Below are positions 8,320 to 18,636 of a DNA stretch of 64,000 bases, in pieces; position 1 is the first letter of the stretch; each line of letters begins with the position of its first letter. Source of the stretch: Gordonia otitidis NBRC 100426 (lineage in GTDB: Bacteria; Actinomycetota; Actinomycetes; Mycobacteriales; Mycobacteriaceae). Under the pieces are notes generated by a model, which ran no database searches, was not told the origin of the DNA, and was given only the letters and a program-made list of their open reading frames with translations. The DNA is taken from the NCBI RefSeq assembly GCF_000248075.1, contig NZ_BAFB01000065.1:62001-126000 (forward strand), read 5' to 3'. Position numbers and translations under genes: made by a program.

Positions 8320-8998
8320 CCAAGACCTCACGCAGATCGACGACAGAATCGACGCGCCACGTGGCAGCGTCCCCTTCCCCCGCCCGAGCGTAACCCCACG
8401 AGACGAAGACTGTCGGAATTCCGAAGCTCTCCGCGCCCTCGACGTCGTGCGAGCGGTCGCCGATCATGACCACGGGGTGGTCGGGCAGACCGCTCTCGGG
8501 CGATGGACTGATTCCCGATTGCCGGAGCGCCCACGCGATCACATCGGCCTTGCTGCGGCGCGAGCCGTCGTCGCTTGCACCGCAGATCGCGGTGAAGCGA
8601 TCGGCGAGTCCGAAGTGCTCGAGAATGGCGCGTGCGGTGTTCTCGTTCTTCGACGTCGCCACGGTCATCGTGCGGCCCGCTGCCGCGAGATCGTCGATCA
8701 ACTCGTGCATGTGCGGGAAGACGGAGTTCTCGAGCCACCCGATGTCGGTATAGCGCGCGCGGTAGGCCCGCATCGCCTCGTCCGCGGTCTTCCGGTCGAG
8801 CCCGAGACCGAGCAGTGTGTCGATCATCGGTGGCCCCGCAACCCCCGCGACCACGTCGTCAGGTGGTTCCGGTGCGTCGACCGCGGCAAGAGCGTGCCGA
8901 AAGCTGTTGACGATGCCGGAGAAACTGTCGGTGATGGTGCCATCGAGGTCGAACAACAGGAGGGTCCGCGAATCACGCGGATCTGCCGGGTGTGTCAC
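8312..8998 (-). CDS. ptkA: HAD-superfamily hydrolase, PtkA-like
   Basis: A 228-residue HAD-IA protein. Motif I is FDLDGTITDS (two catalytic Asp), motif II is the threonine region VATSKNEN, motif III is the lysine of SKADVI and motif IV is IGDRSHDVEGA. By sequence alone it would be called a phosphoglycolate-phosphatase-like enzyme. The overlap with ptpA downstream and the shared order with Rv2232-Rv2234 make it the likely orthologue of PtkA, reported in M. tuberculosis as a protein tyrosine kinase that phosphorylates PtpA. Whether this copy is a kinase, a phosphatase or both is not decided by sequence. The start is GTG 8998. Confidence 0.8.
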   Translation of the reverse strand: MTHPADPRDSRTLLLFDLDGTITDSFSGIVNSFRHALAAVDAPEPPDDVVAGVAGPPMIDTLLGLGLDRKTADEAMRAYRARYTDIGWLENSVFPHMHELIDDLAAAGRTMTVATSKNENTARAILEHFGLADRFTAICGASDDGSRRSKADVIAWALRQSGISPSPESGLPDHPVVMIGDRSHDVEGAESFGIPTVFVSWGYARAGEGDAATWRVDSVVDLREVLGV

Positions 8999-9103
8999 AT
9001 CTCCATCGTTACATGTGCGGTCGGCCGGGGGCGCGCGGAGATGCCCCCAAGCACGGGTGGACGGGCGTTGCCGCGCACCACGGGGGGCCCGGCACCGGGC
9101 GGT

Positions 9104-9109
9104 TAGGCT
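9104..9109 (+). promoter_or_regulatory. -10 box (TAGGCT) of the cobC-like gene
   Basis: TAGGCT ends 8 bases before ATG 9118. No Shine-Dalgarno lies between them. The box sits in the 119-bp divergent gap with the ptkA-like gene. Confidence 0.4.
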
Positions 9110-9117
9110 CGACAGTC

Positions 9118-10212
9118 ATGACAGCAGAGTCGATTCCGGACGACAACGTGTACCGCCCCGGCCGACACGGAGACGCCGACGTGGAACGCGGACTCGTCGA
9201 CTTCGCGGTCAATGTGCGCGGCGAGACGCCGGATTTCGTGCGCACAGCGCTGGAGGAGGCCTGCTCGCGGCTCGCGTCCTATCCGAGTGCCGCTGACACG
9301 GATGCGGCGCTCGAGGCGATCTGCGCACTCCATCGGCGCGAGCGCGACGAGGTGCTCCTGCTCGCGGGCGCGGCCGATGGATTCGAGATGTTGCCGCGAC
9401 TCGGTATTCGCCACGCCGCCCTCGTACAGCCGTCCTTCACCGAACCCGAGCTCGCGTTGCGCGCAGCGGGAATCCGCATCTCACAGATCGAGTTGGCGCC
9501 GCCGTGGCGTATCGATCCGGACGACATCGGCACGCGCATCCCCGACGACGCCGATCTCGTCGTCGTCGGCAACCCGACCAACCCGACGTCGGTGCTGCAC
9601 AGCAGAGCCGCGCTCGACGCGATGCGCAGACCCGGCCGAATCCTCGTCGTCGACGAGGCGTTCGCCGATCTCACCCTCGATCCGGAAACCGGTGAGCGTG
9701 AACCGGAATCACTGGCATCCGACCGCGGCGACGATCTCGTCGTGATCCGCAGCATCACAAAGACTTTCGGCCTCGCAGGGCTGCGAGCCGGGTACCTGCT
9801 CGCTGCGCCGGGGATCGTCGCGCGGCTGAACAGGGGACGTCGGCCGTGGCCGTTGTCGACTCCCTCGCTGGTGGCGATCACCCAGTGCGTCGGGCCCGCG
9901 GGTCAACGCTTCTGCGACGACGCGGCGCGGGTCGTCGCCGCCGACCGTGACGCCATGGTCGACCGACTCGCCCTCGCAGGAATCGAGGTGTGCACCGGCC
10001 CCGCCGCTCCTTTCGTCCTCATCGACATCCCGGAGGCGATCGCTGTCAAGAGGGCGCTACGCGCAGCCGGATTCGGCGTCCGCAGCTGCGCCAACTTCGT
10101 CGGCCTGAGCACTGACCACCTGCGGCTCGCGGTGCGTGACGACGCCACCGTCGGACTGATGGTCGATGCATTGATCCGCGCTCGAAAGGAACTCGACGAT
10201 GACCGACGATGA
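9118..10212 (+). CDS. cobC: PLP-dependent aminotransferase, Rv2231c/CobC family
   Basis: A 364-residue fold-type I class I/II aminotransferase. VVVGNPTNPTSV carries the Asn that contacts the PLP phenol oxygen, LVVDEAFADLTLD carries the PLP-pyridine Asp, and SITKTFGLAGLRAGYLL carries the Schiff-base Lys. The family is annotated as threonine-phosphate decarboxylase-like (CobC/CobD of other bacteria), which would make aminopropanol phosphate for the nucleotide loop of cobalamin. Histidinol-phosphate aminotransferase is the nearest alternative and cannot be excluded by eye. A longer open frame reaches back to 8992. ATG 9118 was chosen because TAGGCT precedes it and the upstream residues look non-native. 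The gene overlaps Nif3 by 14 bases. Confidence 0.82.
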   Translation: MTAESIPDDNVYRPGRHGDADVERGLVDFAVNVRGETPDFVRTALEEACSRLASYPSAADTDAALEAICALHRRERDEVLLLAGAADGFEMLPRLGIRHAALVQPSFTEPELALRAAGIRISQIELAPPWRIDPDDIGTRIPDDADLVVVGNPTNPTSVLHSRAALDAMRRPGRILVVDEAFADLTLDPETGEREPESLASDRGDDLVVIRSITKTFGLAGLRAGYLLAAPGIVARLNRGRRPWPLSTPSLVAITQCVGPAGQRFCDDAARVVAADRDAMVDRLALAGIEVCTGPAAPFVLIDIPEAIAVKRALRAAGFGVRSCANFVGLSTDHLRLAVRDDATVGLMVDALIRARKELDDDRR

Positions 10213-11350
10213 TCACACCCCGCGCGTGTCGAGCACGACGTCGGTCGGGACGGTGACCGATCTACTCGACGCCGTCTATCCGCCATCGCTGGCCGAATCG
10301 TGGGATTCGGTCGGTCTCGTCTGCGGCGACCGCACCGAACCGGTCGGTCGCGCGCTGATCTGTGTGGACGTCACCGACGCGGTGGTCGACGCGGCGATCG
10401 CGACGGACGTCGACATCGTCGTCGCCCACCACCCGTTGCTGCTGCGCGGTGTCGACACGGTAGCCGCCAACACCGCCAAAGGGCGTGTGCTGCACCGGCT
10501 CATCCGCTCGCACACGGCCCTGTTCACCGCGCACACCAACGCCGACAGCGCGCGGCCGGGTGTATCGGACGCGCTCGCGGAGGTGCTCGGGGTGATCGAC
10601 ACGTCGCCGGTGGATCCCGCCCCCATGCCGCCCATGGACAAATGGGTGGTCATGGTGCCCGAGGGCAGTGCCGAGCAGGTCAGCGAGGCGATGTTCGCCG
10701 CGGGCGCCGGAGCCATCGGCGAGTACCGCGACTGCGCGTGGTCGGTGGTGGGGGTCGGGCAGTTCGAGGCGCGGGGTGCCGCCAATCCGACGATCGGCTC
10801 GCTCGGCGAACGAACGCACGTCGACGAGGCGCGGGTGGAGATGGTCGCGGAGCGACGATTGCGACGATCGGTGCTCGGCGCACTCCGCGCCGCACACCCC
10901 TACGAGGAACCGGCCTTCGACATTCTCGCCGAGGCACCCATCGACGCCGACGCAGGTCTCGGGAGGGTGGGCAGACTCGCCGCGCCGTCGACGGTGGGGC
11001 GGTTCGTGACACGGGCGGCGGGCGCGCTGCGGTCGCCGTGGGGCGTTCGCGCGACCGGCGACCCCGACCGTGTCGTCGAGACGATCGCGGTGTGCGGCGG
11101 CGCGGGTGACTCTCTGCTCGACACCGTGCGGGGTCTCGGCGTCGACCTCTATCTCACCGGCGACCTGCGGCATCACCCCGTCGACGAAGCGCTGCGCGTG
11201 GGCGGACCCGTGCTGGTCGACGCCGGACACTGGGCCACCGAGTTCCCGTGGTGCACACAGGTTGCCGAACTGCTGTCGGCTGAGCTCGCGCTGGACGTCG
11301 AGGTCTTCGCCACCCCCACCGACCCGTTCACGGTGCATGCGGATTGCTGA
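10199..11350 (+). CDS. Nif3-like dinuclear metal-centre protein
   Basis: A 383-residue Nif3/YbgI family protein. VAHHPLLLRGVDT gives the paired histidine metal ligands, FTAHTNADSA the next histidine and aspartate, and near the C terminus DAGHWATEFP supplies another His and Glu. The long form, with an inserted CutA-like domain (about residues 140-240, ending HPYEEPAFDI), is the usual one in Gram-positive bacteria. The family forms hexameric toroids with two metal ions per subunit. GTP cyclohydrolase-related and nucleic-acid-related roles have been proposed, but the function is not settled. Its start overlaps the cobC-like gene, and it is followed by the zinc-ribbon gene in what looks like one operon. 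Confidence 0.9.
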   Translation: MTDDDHTPRVSSTTSVGTVTDLLDAVYPPSLAESWDSVGLVCGDRTEPVGRALICVDVTDAVVDAAIATDVDIVVAHHPLLLRGVDTVAANTAKGRVLHRLIRSHTALFTAHTNADSARPGVSDALAEVLGVIDTSPVDPAPMPPMDKWVVMVPEGSAEQVSEAMFAAGAGAIGEYRDCAWSVVGVGQFEARGAANPTIGSLGERTHVDEARVEMVAERRLRRSVLGALRAAHPYEEPAFDILAEAPIDADAGLGRVGRLAAPSTVGRFVTRAAGALRSPWGVRATGDPDRVVETIAVCGGAGDSLLDTVRGLGVDLYLTGDLRHHPVDEALRVGGPVLVDAGHWATEFPWCTQVAELLSAELALDVEVFATPTDPFTVHADC

Positions 11351-11403
11351 ACCACCGTGGTCACCGCGTACCGTTGACCGAACCTGTGTACCGAGGAGGC
11401 CCC

Positions 11404-11424
11404 ATGAAAGTCGACGCCGCGTGA
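11404..11424 (+). CDS. Six-codon upstream reading frame (MKVDAA) coupled to the zinc-ribbon gene
   Basis: A strong GAGGAGG (about 11393-11399) serves an ATG at 11404. That frame codes only Met-Lys-Val-Asp-Ala-Ala and stops at a TGA that overlaps the GTG start of the next gene (GTGA at 11421-11424). The first 11 bases (ATGAAAGTCGA) and the downstream start (GTGAAGGCCGA) look like copies of each other, so this may be a duplicated start site acting as a leader peptide. It could also be chance. Confidence 0.3.
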   Translation: MKVDAA

Positions 11425-12158
11425 AGGCCGATCCGTCAGCGCAGCGATTACTGCTCGACCTTGCCGATGCCGATGCCGTACTGGCCCGCGTCGACCACCG
11501 GGGGCGGTCGCTTCCCGAGGACGTCGAGATCGCCGAGCTCACCACCAAGATCGACTCGACTCGCGACGATCTGGTGCGTGCCGACATCTCGGCAGAAGAC
11601 CTCACCCGCGAGTACCGGCGCGTCGACAGCGAGGTCACCGGGATGGCCGACCGCGAACGCAAGGATTCGGCGCTGCTCGAAGGCGGCGGGCTGGCGCCCA
11701 AGGCCTTGTCGGAGCTGCAGCACGAACTCGCCAGTCTCGGACGACGTCGCGCAATGCTCGAGGACGATCTTCTCGGCATCATGGAGCGGCAGGAGGCCGT
11801 CGAATCCGAACGGCAGCGCGCGTCGGCGACAGTCCAACACCTCGAGGATCAGCTCGCCGACGCCCGGAAACGGCGCGACGACGCGTCCGCGACCATCGAC
11901 GCAGACCGCGAGGTCGCCGCGACGCGGCGCGATGCGATCGCAGGCGACGTGCCCGCAGAACTCCTCGCCATCTACGACCGTCAGCGGTCCGCAGGCAAGG
12001 TCGGGGCCGGTTTGCTCCGGGCCCGACGCTGCGGAGCGTGTCGAATGGAGCTCGATCGCGGCACCCTCGCGTCGATCGCTGCTGCTGCGGCCGACGACGT
12101 CGTCCGCTGCGAGGAGTGCGGGGCCGTGTTGGTCCGCACCAACGAATCGGGGCTGTGA
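11421..12158 (+). CDS. C4-type zinc-ribbon coiled-coil protein (Rv2229c-like)
   Basis: A 245-residue protein: a long alpha-helical coiled coil (about residues 5-185, rich in Glu, Arg, Ala and Asp) followed by a C4 zinc ribbon. The ligands are in RRCGACRMELD and VRCEECGAVL. Structures of relatives show an extended helical hairpin joined to a zinc-finger domain that resembles nucleic-acid-binding or secretion chaperones. The biochemical role is not established. I take the GTG at 11421 because it gives MKADPSAQRLLLDLADAD, the usual start of the family. It lacks its own close Shine-Dalgarno and is probably reached by coupling from the six-codon frame. Its stop overlaps the next gene's GTG. Confidence 0.85.
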   Translation: MKADPSAQRLLLDLADADAVLARVDHRGRSLPEDVEIAELTTKIDSTRDDLVRADISAEDLTREYRRVDSEVTGMADRERKDSALLEGGGLAPKALSELQHELASLGRRRAMLEDDLLGIMERQEAVESERQRASATVQHLEDQLADARKRRDDASATIDADREVAATRRDAIAGDVPAELLAIYDRQRSAGKVGAGLLRARRCGACRMELDRGTLASIAAAAADDVVRCEECGAVLVRTNESGL

Positions 12159-12844
12159 CGTCGGTGGGGCAGACCAGGGCCACCACCGGGGCGGCGACGC
12201 CGACCGCACCGTCGTGGCAGGGGCAGCGAACAGACCCCGCGCGCGTGGTGCTGCTGCGCCACGGCCAGACACCGCTGTCGGTGGAGCGACGCTACTCGGG
12301 TCGGGGCAATCCCCGGCTCACGGAACTGGGGGAGCGGCAGGCGTTGGGCGCGGCCTCGCGGATCGCGGCCGAGACCGGTGTCGCGGCCGTCGTCAGCTCG
12401 CCGCTCGAGCGTGCACGCCAGACCGCGCAGGCCGTCGTCGACCGGATCGGCGGTGAGGTGACGGTCGAGCCCGGATTCATCGAGACCGACTTCGGTGGCT
12501 GGGAGGGGCTGACGTTCAGCGAGGCTGCAGCTCGCGACCCCGAGATCCACGCACGCTGGCTCGGTGATCCCGACGTTCCGGCGCCGGACGGCGAGAGTTT
12601 CACCCAGGTCGCCCAACGAGTGATCGCGGCGAAAGACCAACTGCTTCAACAATATCCGGGCCAGACCATGATCGTGGTGTCGCACGTGACTCCCATCAAG
12701 ACCCTGCTGCAGCACGCCCTCACAGTGGGTCCCGAACTGCTGTTCCACCTCCACCTCGATCTCGCATCGGTGTCGGTGACCGAGTTCTATCCTGACGGCG
12801 GATCGGTGGTGCGTTCGGTCAACGAGACCGCGCACCTGGGGTGA
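12155..12844 (+). CDS. Histidine phosphatase (acid phosphatase / alpha-ribazole phosphatase-like), without RNase H domain
   Basis: A 229-residue branch-1 histidine phosphatase. VVLLRHGQTPLS contains the RHG catalytic motif with the phosphorylated His, SSPLERARQTA the second Arg, ETDFGGWEG the acidic loop and VVSHVTPIK the second catalytic His. In M. tuberculosis the gene at this position (Rv2228c) is an RNase HI fused to this phosphatase. Here the GTG start overlaps the zinc-ribbon stop (GTGA) and only about 30 low-complexity residues precede the phosphatase, so the RNase H domain is absent. The substrate could be alpha-ribazole phosphate, given the other cobalamin genes, or another phosphomonoester. 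Confidence 0.85.
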   Translation: MTSVGQTRATTGAATPTAPSWQGQRTDPARVVLLRHGQTPLSVERRYSGRGNPRLTELGERQALGAASRIAAETGVAAVVSSPLERARQTAQAVVDRIGGEVTVEPGFIETDFGGWEGLTFSEAAARDPEIHARWLGDPDVPAPDGESFTQVAQRVIAAKDQLLQQYPGQTMIVVSHVTPIKTLLQHALTVGPELLFHLHLDLASVSVTEFYPDGGSVVRSVNETAHLG

Positions 12845-12854
12845 CCCCGGCCGA

Positions 12855-13265
<411 letters not shown>

Positions 13266-13269
13266 ATGT

Positions 13270-13299
13270 AGTTTAGCCCGCCGGCAGGCACGACTCGAA
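13270..13299 (-). promoter_or_regulatory. rnpB promoter
   Basis: The minus strand has TAAACT at 13270-13275, 5 bases before the predicted first base of rnpB at 13265. A weak -35 (TTCGAG, 13294-13299) lies 18 bp further upstream. The phased GTGCAC array begins immediately behind the -35. Confidence 0.55.
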
Positions 13300-13470
13300 C
13301 GCACAGTGGACGCGCGGGAGTGCACGCTCGACGGCAGAGAGTGCACGGTCGGCGGCAGAGAGTGCACAGTGGACGCGCGGGAGTGCACGGCGGACGCGCG
13401 GGAGTGCACGGTCGATGGCAGAGAGTGCACGGTCGACGGCAGGGCGTGCACGGTCGACGTGCGGGGATGG
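13299..13470 (+). repeat. 21-bp-phased tandem array of GTGCAC palindromes between rnpB and the RNB ribonuclease gene
   Basis: Exact GTGCAC hexamers start at 13320, 13341, 13362, 13383, 13404, 13425 and 13446, each 21 bp apart, with a decayed copy at about 13299. Two unit types alternate irregularly: GAGTGCACGGTCGACGGCA and GAGTGCACAGTGGACGCGC. The rest of the 13266-13514 intergenic region is simple promoter sequence. All frames read through as a 7-residue repeat, but no start with a ribosome site or family similarity supports a protein. The period of two helical turns would place every palindrome on the same DNA face. Confidence 0.85.
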
Positions 13471-13501
13471 ACGAGCGCCACCATGAGTATCGTCGCGCCG
13501 A

Positions 13502-13507
13502 TAGTGT
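13502..13507 (+). promoter_or_regulatory. -10 box (TAGTGT) of the RNB ribonuclease gene
   Basis: TAGTGT ends 7 bases before GTG 13515, with no ribosome binding site, consistent with a leaderless mRNA. No good -35 is seen. Confidence 0.4.
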
Positions 13508-13514
13508 CGGAAGC

Positions 13515-14990
13515 GTGCAGCGCAGATTCTCCGCCCCCGACATCGATTTCGAGTCGGTCCGCACCGAACTCGGGATCTGCGAGGACTACGGCGCGGCGGC
13601 GCTCGACGAGGCGGAACATGCTGTCGATGCGTACGCGGCGGACCGCGTGGATCGGCGCGACATCCCGCTGGTCACCATCGATCCGCCCGGCTCGATGGAT
13701 CTCGACCAAGCCGTTGCGCTGTCGTTCGACGGCGACGGCTTCCACGTCCACTATGCGATCGCCGACGTTGCGGCCCTCGTCCTGCCAGAACGCGCGCTCG
13801 ATGCCGAGAGTCGACGTCGCGGTGCGACCATCTACTTCCCGGACGGTTCGGTGCCACTGCACCCGCGAGTGCTGTCGGAGGGATCGGGCTCGCTGCTGCC
13901 CGGTGTGGCGCGCCCCGCGGTGCTGTGGAGCATCCGGGTCGCCCCCGACGGCGAGCTCACCGACGTCGAGGTGGGTCGGGCGCTCGTGGAATCGATCGCG
14001 CGACTCGACTATGCGGGAGTGTCGGCCGACGCCGCGGCCCGCACGCTGCACCCGTCGATCTCCGCGCTCCCGGCATTCGGCGAGCTACGCCGTCGAGTTG
14101 CGTTGGCGCGCGGGGCGATCGAATTGGATCTGCCCGACCAGGAGGTTGCCCGCACCGACGAAGGGTGGGTGCTGGCGCTGGCCGCCCGCACACCCGCCGA
14201 GATGTGGAATTCGCAGGTGTCGTTGCTGACCGGGATGTGTGCGGGAACGATCATGGCGGACGCGGGTGTCGGTCTGCTGCGCACACTGCCGCCCGCTCCT
14301 GTCGATGCGGTCGAGCAACTCAGGGCGACCGCCGACGCCCTCGGCGTGCAGTGGCCACAGGGTCTGACACCCGGGCAGTTCCTCGCGGAGCTGCCTGTCG
14401 ACCAGCCGGAGACCCTGGCGCTGATGTCGCGCGCGAGCTCGCTGATGCGGGGCGCGGGATACCGTGCACTCGGCGTCGACACCGCGCCCACGACCACCGC
14501 GGCCTCGACCACTGCGCCCTCGACTACTGCGCCCAGCCGCGACGACATGGTGCATTCGGCCATCGGTGGCGTCTACGCACACGTGACCGCGCCACTGCGG
14601 CGGCTCGGGGACCGGTTCGCCACCGAGGTGTGTCTGGCCGTCACGTCGGGAACTCCTGTGCCCGAATGGGTGTCACGTGCACTGCCGGTGCTGCCCGGCA
14701 TCCTGCGGTCGGCGGATTCGCTCGGGTCGTCGGCCGACAGGGAGAGCATCGACCTCGCCGAAGCGGTCATCCTCGCCGATCGACTCGGCGAGCACTTCGA
14801 CGCGGTCGTCCTGGCGGGAGCCCAGCCGAAGAAGCGTGCCAAGATCTTCATCGCCGACCCGCCGATTCTCGCCGACTGCGACGGAGATCTCGCCGCTGCC
14901 ACACGCGTCGAGGTCGTGGTCACCGAGGCCGACCCCACGTCGCGGACTGTTCGCTTCGCGCCGGTCGGCGCGGAGACACAGGCACACTGA
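13515..14990 (+). CDS. RNB-domain ribonuclease (RNase II/R family)
   Basis: A 491-residue protein with the RNB catalytic domain. TIDPPGSMDLDQAVALSFD has the metal-binding aspartates of the active site, FHVHYAIADVAALV follows, then RGATIYFPDGSVPLHP, and HSAIGGVYAHVTAPLRR holds the C-terminal RNB signature. It lacks the N-terminal cold-shock domains of full RNase II or R, as is usual for the actinobacterial RNB-only form. A Thr/Ala/Ser-rich insertion (TTTAASTTAPSTTAPS, about 14489-14533) just before the YAHVTAP motif looks like a repeat expansion. GTG 13515 gives the family-like start MQRRFSAPDIDF. Longer open frames run back through the GTGCAC array and are not believed. It is likely a 3'-5' exoribonuclease, placed beside rnpB. 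Confidence 0.88.
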   Translation: MQRRFSAPDIDFESVRTELGICEDYGAAALDEAEHAVDAYAADRVDRRDIPLVTIDPPGSMDLDQAVALSFDGDGFHVHYAIADVAALVLPERALDAESRRRGATIYFPDGSVPLHPRVLSEGSGSLLPGVARPAVLWSIRVAPDGELTDVEVGRALVESIARLDYAGVSADAAARTLHPSISALPAFGELRRRVALARGAIELDLPDQEVARTDEGWVLALAARTPAEMWNSQVSLLTGMCAGTIMADAGVGLLRTLPPAPVDAVEQLRATADALGVQWPQGLTPGQFLAELPVDQPETLALMSRASSLMRGAGYRALGVDTAPTTTAASTTAPSTTAPSRDDMVHSAIGGVYAHVTAPLRRLGDRFATEVCLAVTSGTPVPEWVSRALPVLPGILRSADSLGSSADRESIDLAEAVILADRLGEHFDAVVLAGAQPKKRAKIFIADPPILADCDGDLAAATRVEVVVTEADPTSRTVRFAPVGAETQAH

Positions 14991-15070
14991 CCTAGCCTCG
15001 GCAGCGGCTGCGCCGCACCAGGTATCGCGCCGCCCAGGGGACCGCGCGGCGCAGCGGAGGTGCTGCGGGG

Positions 15071-16570
15071 CTACAGGTCTTTGGAAGCCTCGCGGTAGGC
15101 AGCGATCGCCCGGTGGGCGTCGGCTTGCTCACGTGCGTCGATGCGGCCGAGTACGAACAAGTCCATGCCGGACAGTTCACCGGATGCTGCGAGTTGGGCG
15201 AGTCGGGCACGATTGATGCGCGAGTCGTTGTAATCGCCGAGCGCTGACTGTATCTCCTTGGCCATCTTGGAGACCTTCGTGTACTTCTTCTTCTGCAGAG
15301 GTTCGGCAGCGTCGGTGCTGTAGCGCAGACGTTTGGCGCGCTTACGGATGACGTGCAGCTGTTCTGCCCATTCGTGTGAACCCTCCGGCAACTCGGCGAG
15401 CGTCCGTTGCGCCTTACGGATGTGCTTGCGACTCTTGCTGATCGCCTTGTCGACCGCGGTCGTCGCCGGAATGTCGGCATCGGGTCCCGCCGGCGGGTCG
15501 GCGATCAGTTCGTCGATGGCGTCGAGCAGCCGGAAGTAACGTTGTGATGCCATCGCGGCATGCGCGGCGGCCACCGCCCGATCATGGGTCTCGGATTCTC
15601 TGCCGGCCAACGCGTTCACGAGTGCGTCCGAGGCCGCCTCGTCGCGAAGCAGACCGGAGTCGATCTGCAACTGCACCTCCGAGTCGCGGGCTTCGCCGAG
15701 AATACGTGCCAGAAGCTTGAGTTCCTGTGCGATGTGTTCGGTGCGGCCCGCGTCGAGCACAGTCGGGAATCCCGAGAACACGCTGCGCAGGCGTCGCGCG
15801 GTCACCCGCATCTGGTGGATGGCGTCGTCGGCGTCCTCGCGGACCAGCGGGTCCCACGCGATGAGCGAGTTGCGGTGGCGGGTGACGTCGGCGATCACCA
15901 GCTCCAGGGCCGACGGGTGTGATCCCAGCGCCTGCGGTGGCGTGACCACCGGGGTCGAGCCGATCGCGCGTGCCAACTTCGACGCGCTCGACGGCTCCCG
16001 GCCGCCCGCGGCTCCCAACAACTTGTGTGCAGCCTTCAATAGCTTGGGGGTGCCGCCTTCGAGGAGCTCGAACTCCCACTCCGACCACTGCTGCGACGTC
16101 CCGCCCGGCAGCAGCGACTGCGCGGTCACCCGGTCATCGGCGAACTCGGCGAGCTTCACGTCATCGGTTCCGAGCAACGTGGTGATCGTCCGCACCGTCG
16201 ATATCGCTGCCACCGGGATCAGTGGACGATGCCGTGTGTAGACCAGCACCGGGTTGACGAGTTCATCCGGTATGTCGCCGTCGGCCGGTGCGTCGTCGAA
16301 GCCCACCTGCAGTTCACGTCGTGAGCCCGGCATGTCGGCGGGTCGCTTGAGGTGCCATCCCTCGTCGTGCCCACCGCGCCTGCGCCGCATGGTGATTCGA
16401 TTCGAGGCGAGATCGAGGTTCTCGGTGTCGAAGTAGGTTGCGTCGAGGGTGAACGTCTCCGGGGCTGCAGCCGCCACGACACCGGGGAGAACCCGGAGAT
16501 CGGGCGGGGTGATTCCCGGATCGACATCGAATTTGAGCTCTACCTCGACCTGCTCGCGTGCGGCCAACAC
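15071..16570 (-). CDS. CYTH-CHAD domain protein
   Basis: A 499-residue protein. The N-terminal CYTH domain (residues about 7-190) starts with the EXEXK signature in VEVELKFDV and continues with ATYFDTENLDLASNRITMRRR, the triphosphate tunnel fold that binds metal and triphosphate. The C-terminal CHAD domain (about 215-495) is helical and rich in conserved His and Arg (AIHQMRVTARRLRSVF, then LHVIRKRAKRLRYSTD), a polyphosphate-binding fold. The pairing suggests polyphosphate or triphosphate metabolism, although the precise reaction is unknown. It corresponds in position to Rv2226. Start: TTG 16570 with AGGAGG 5 bases upstream; an in-frame GTG at 16573 is equally possible. Confidence 0.9.
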   Translation of the reverse strand: MLAAREQVEVELKFDVDPGITPPDLRVLPGVVAAAAPETFTLDATYFDTENLDLASNRITMRRRRGGHDEGWHLKRPADMPGSRRELQVGFDDAPADGDIPDELVNPVLVYTRHRPLIPVAAISTVRTITTLLGTDDVKLAEFADDRVTAQSLLPGGTSQQWSEWEFELLEGGTPKLLKAAHKLLGAAGGREPSSASKLARAIGSTPVVTPPQALGSHPSALELVIADVTRHRNSLIAWDPLVREDADDAIHQMRVTARRLRSVFSGFPTVLDAGRTEHIAQELKLLARILGEARDSEVQLQIDSGLLRDEAASDALVNALAGRESETHDRAVAAAHAAMASQRYFRLLDAIDELIADPPAGPDADIPATTAVDKAISKSRKHIRKAQRTLAELPEGSHEWAEQLHVIRKRAKRLRYSTDAAEPLQKKKYTKVSKMAKEIQSALGDYNDSRINRARLAQLAASGELSGMDLFVLGRIDAREQADAHRAIAAYREASKDL

Positions 16571-16615
16571 ATCCTCCTGTCGGGATCCCGGTGAGTCGAG
16601 TGTAGGTGACGCCTC

Positions 16616-18636
<2,021 letters not shown>

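Noticed and set aside
13299-13470. Possible CRISPR array
   Set aside because: Units are 21 bp and directly adjoining, with no unique spacers, and no cas genes are present. It is a tandem repeat.
13306-13514. N-terminal extension of the RNB ribonuclease, or a separate repeat protein, coded by the GTGCAC array
   Set aside because: The extension would be Arg/His/Gln-rich junk not found in the family. A -10 box and a family-like start lie at 13502-13515 instead.
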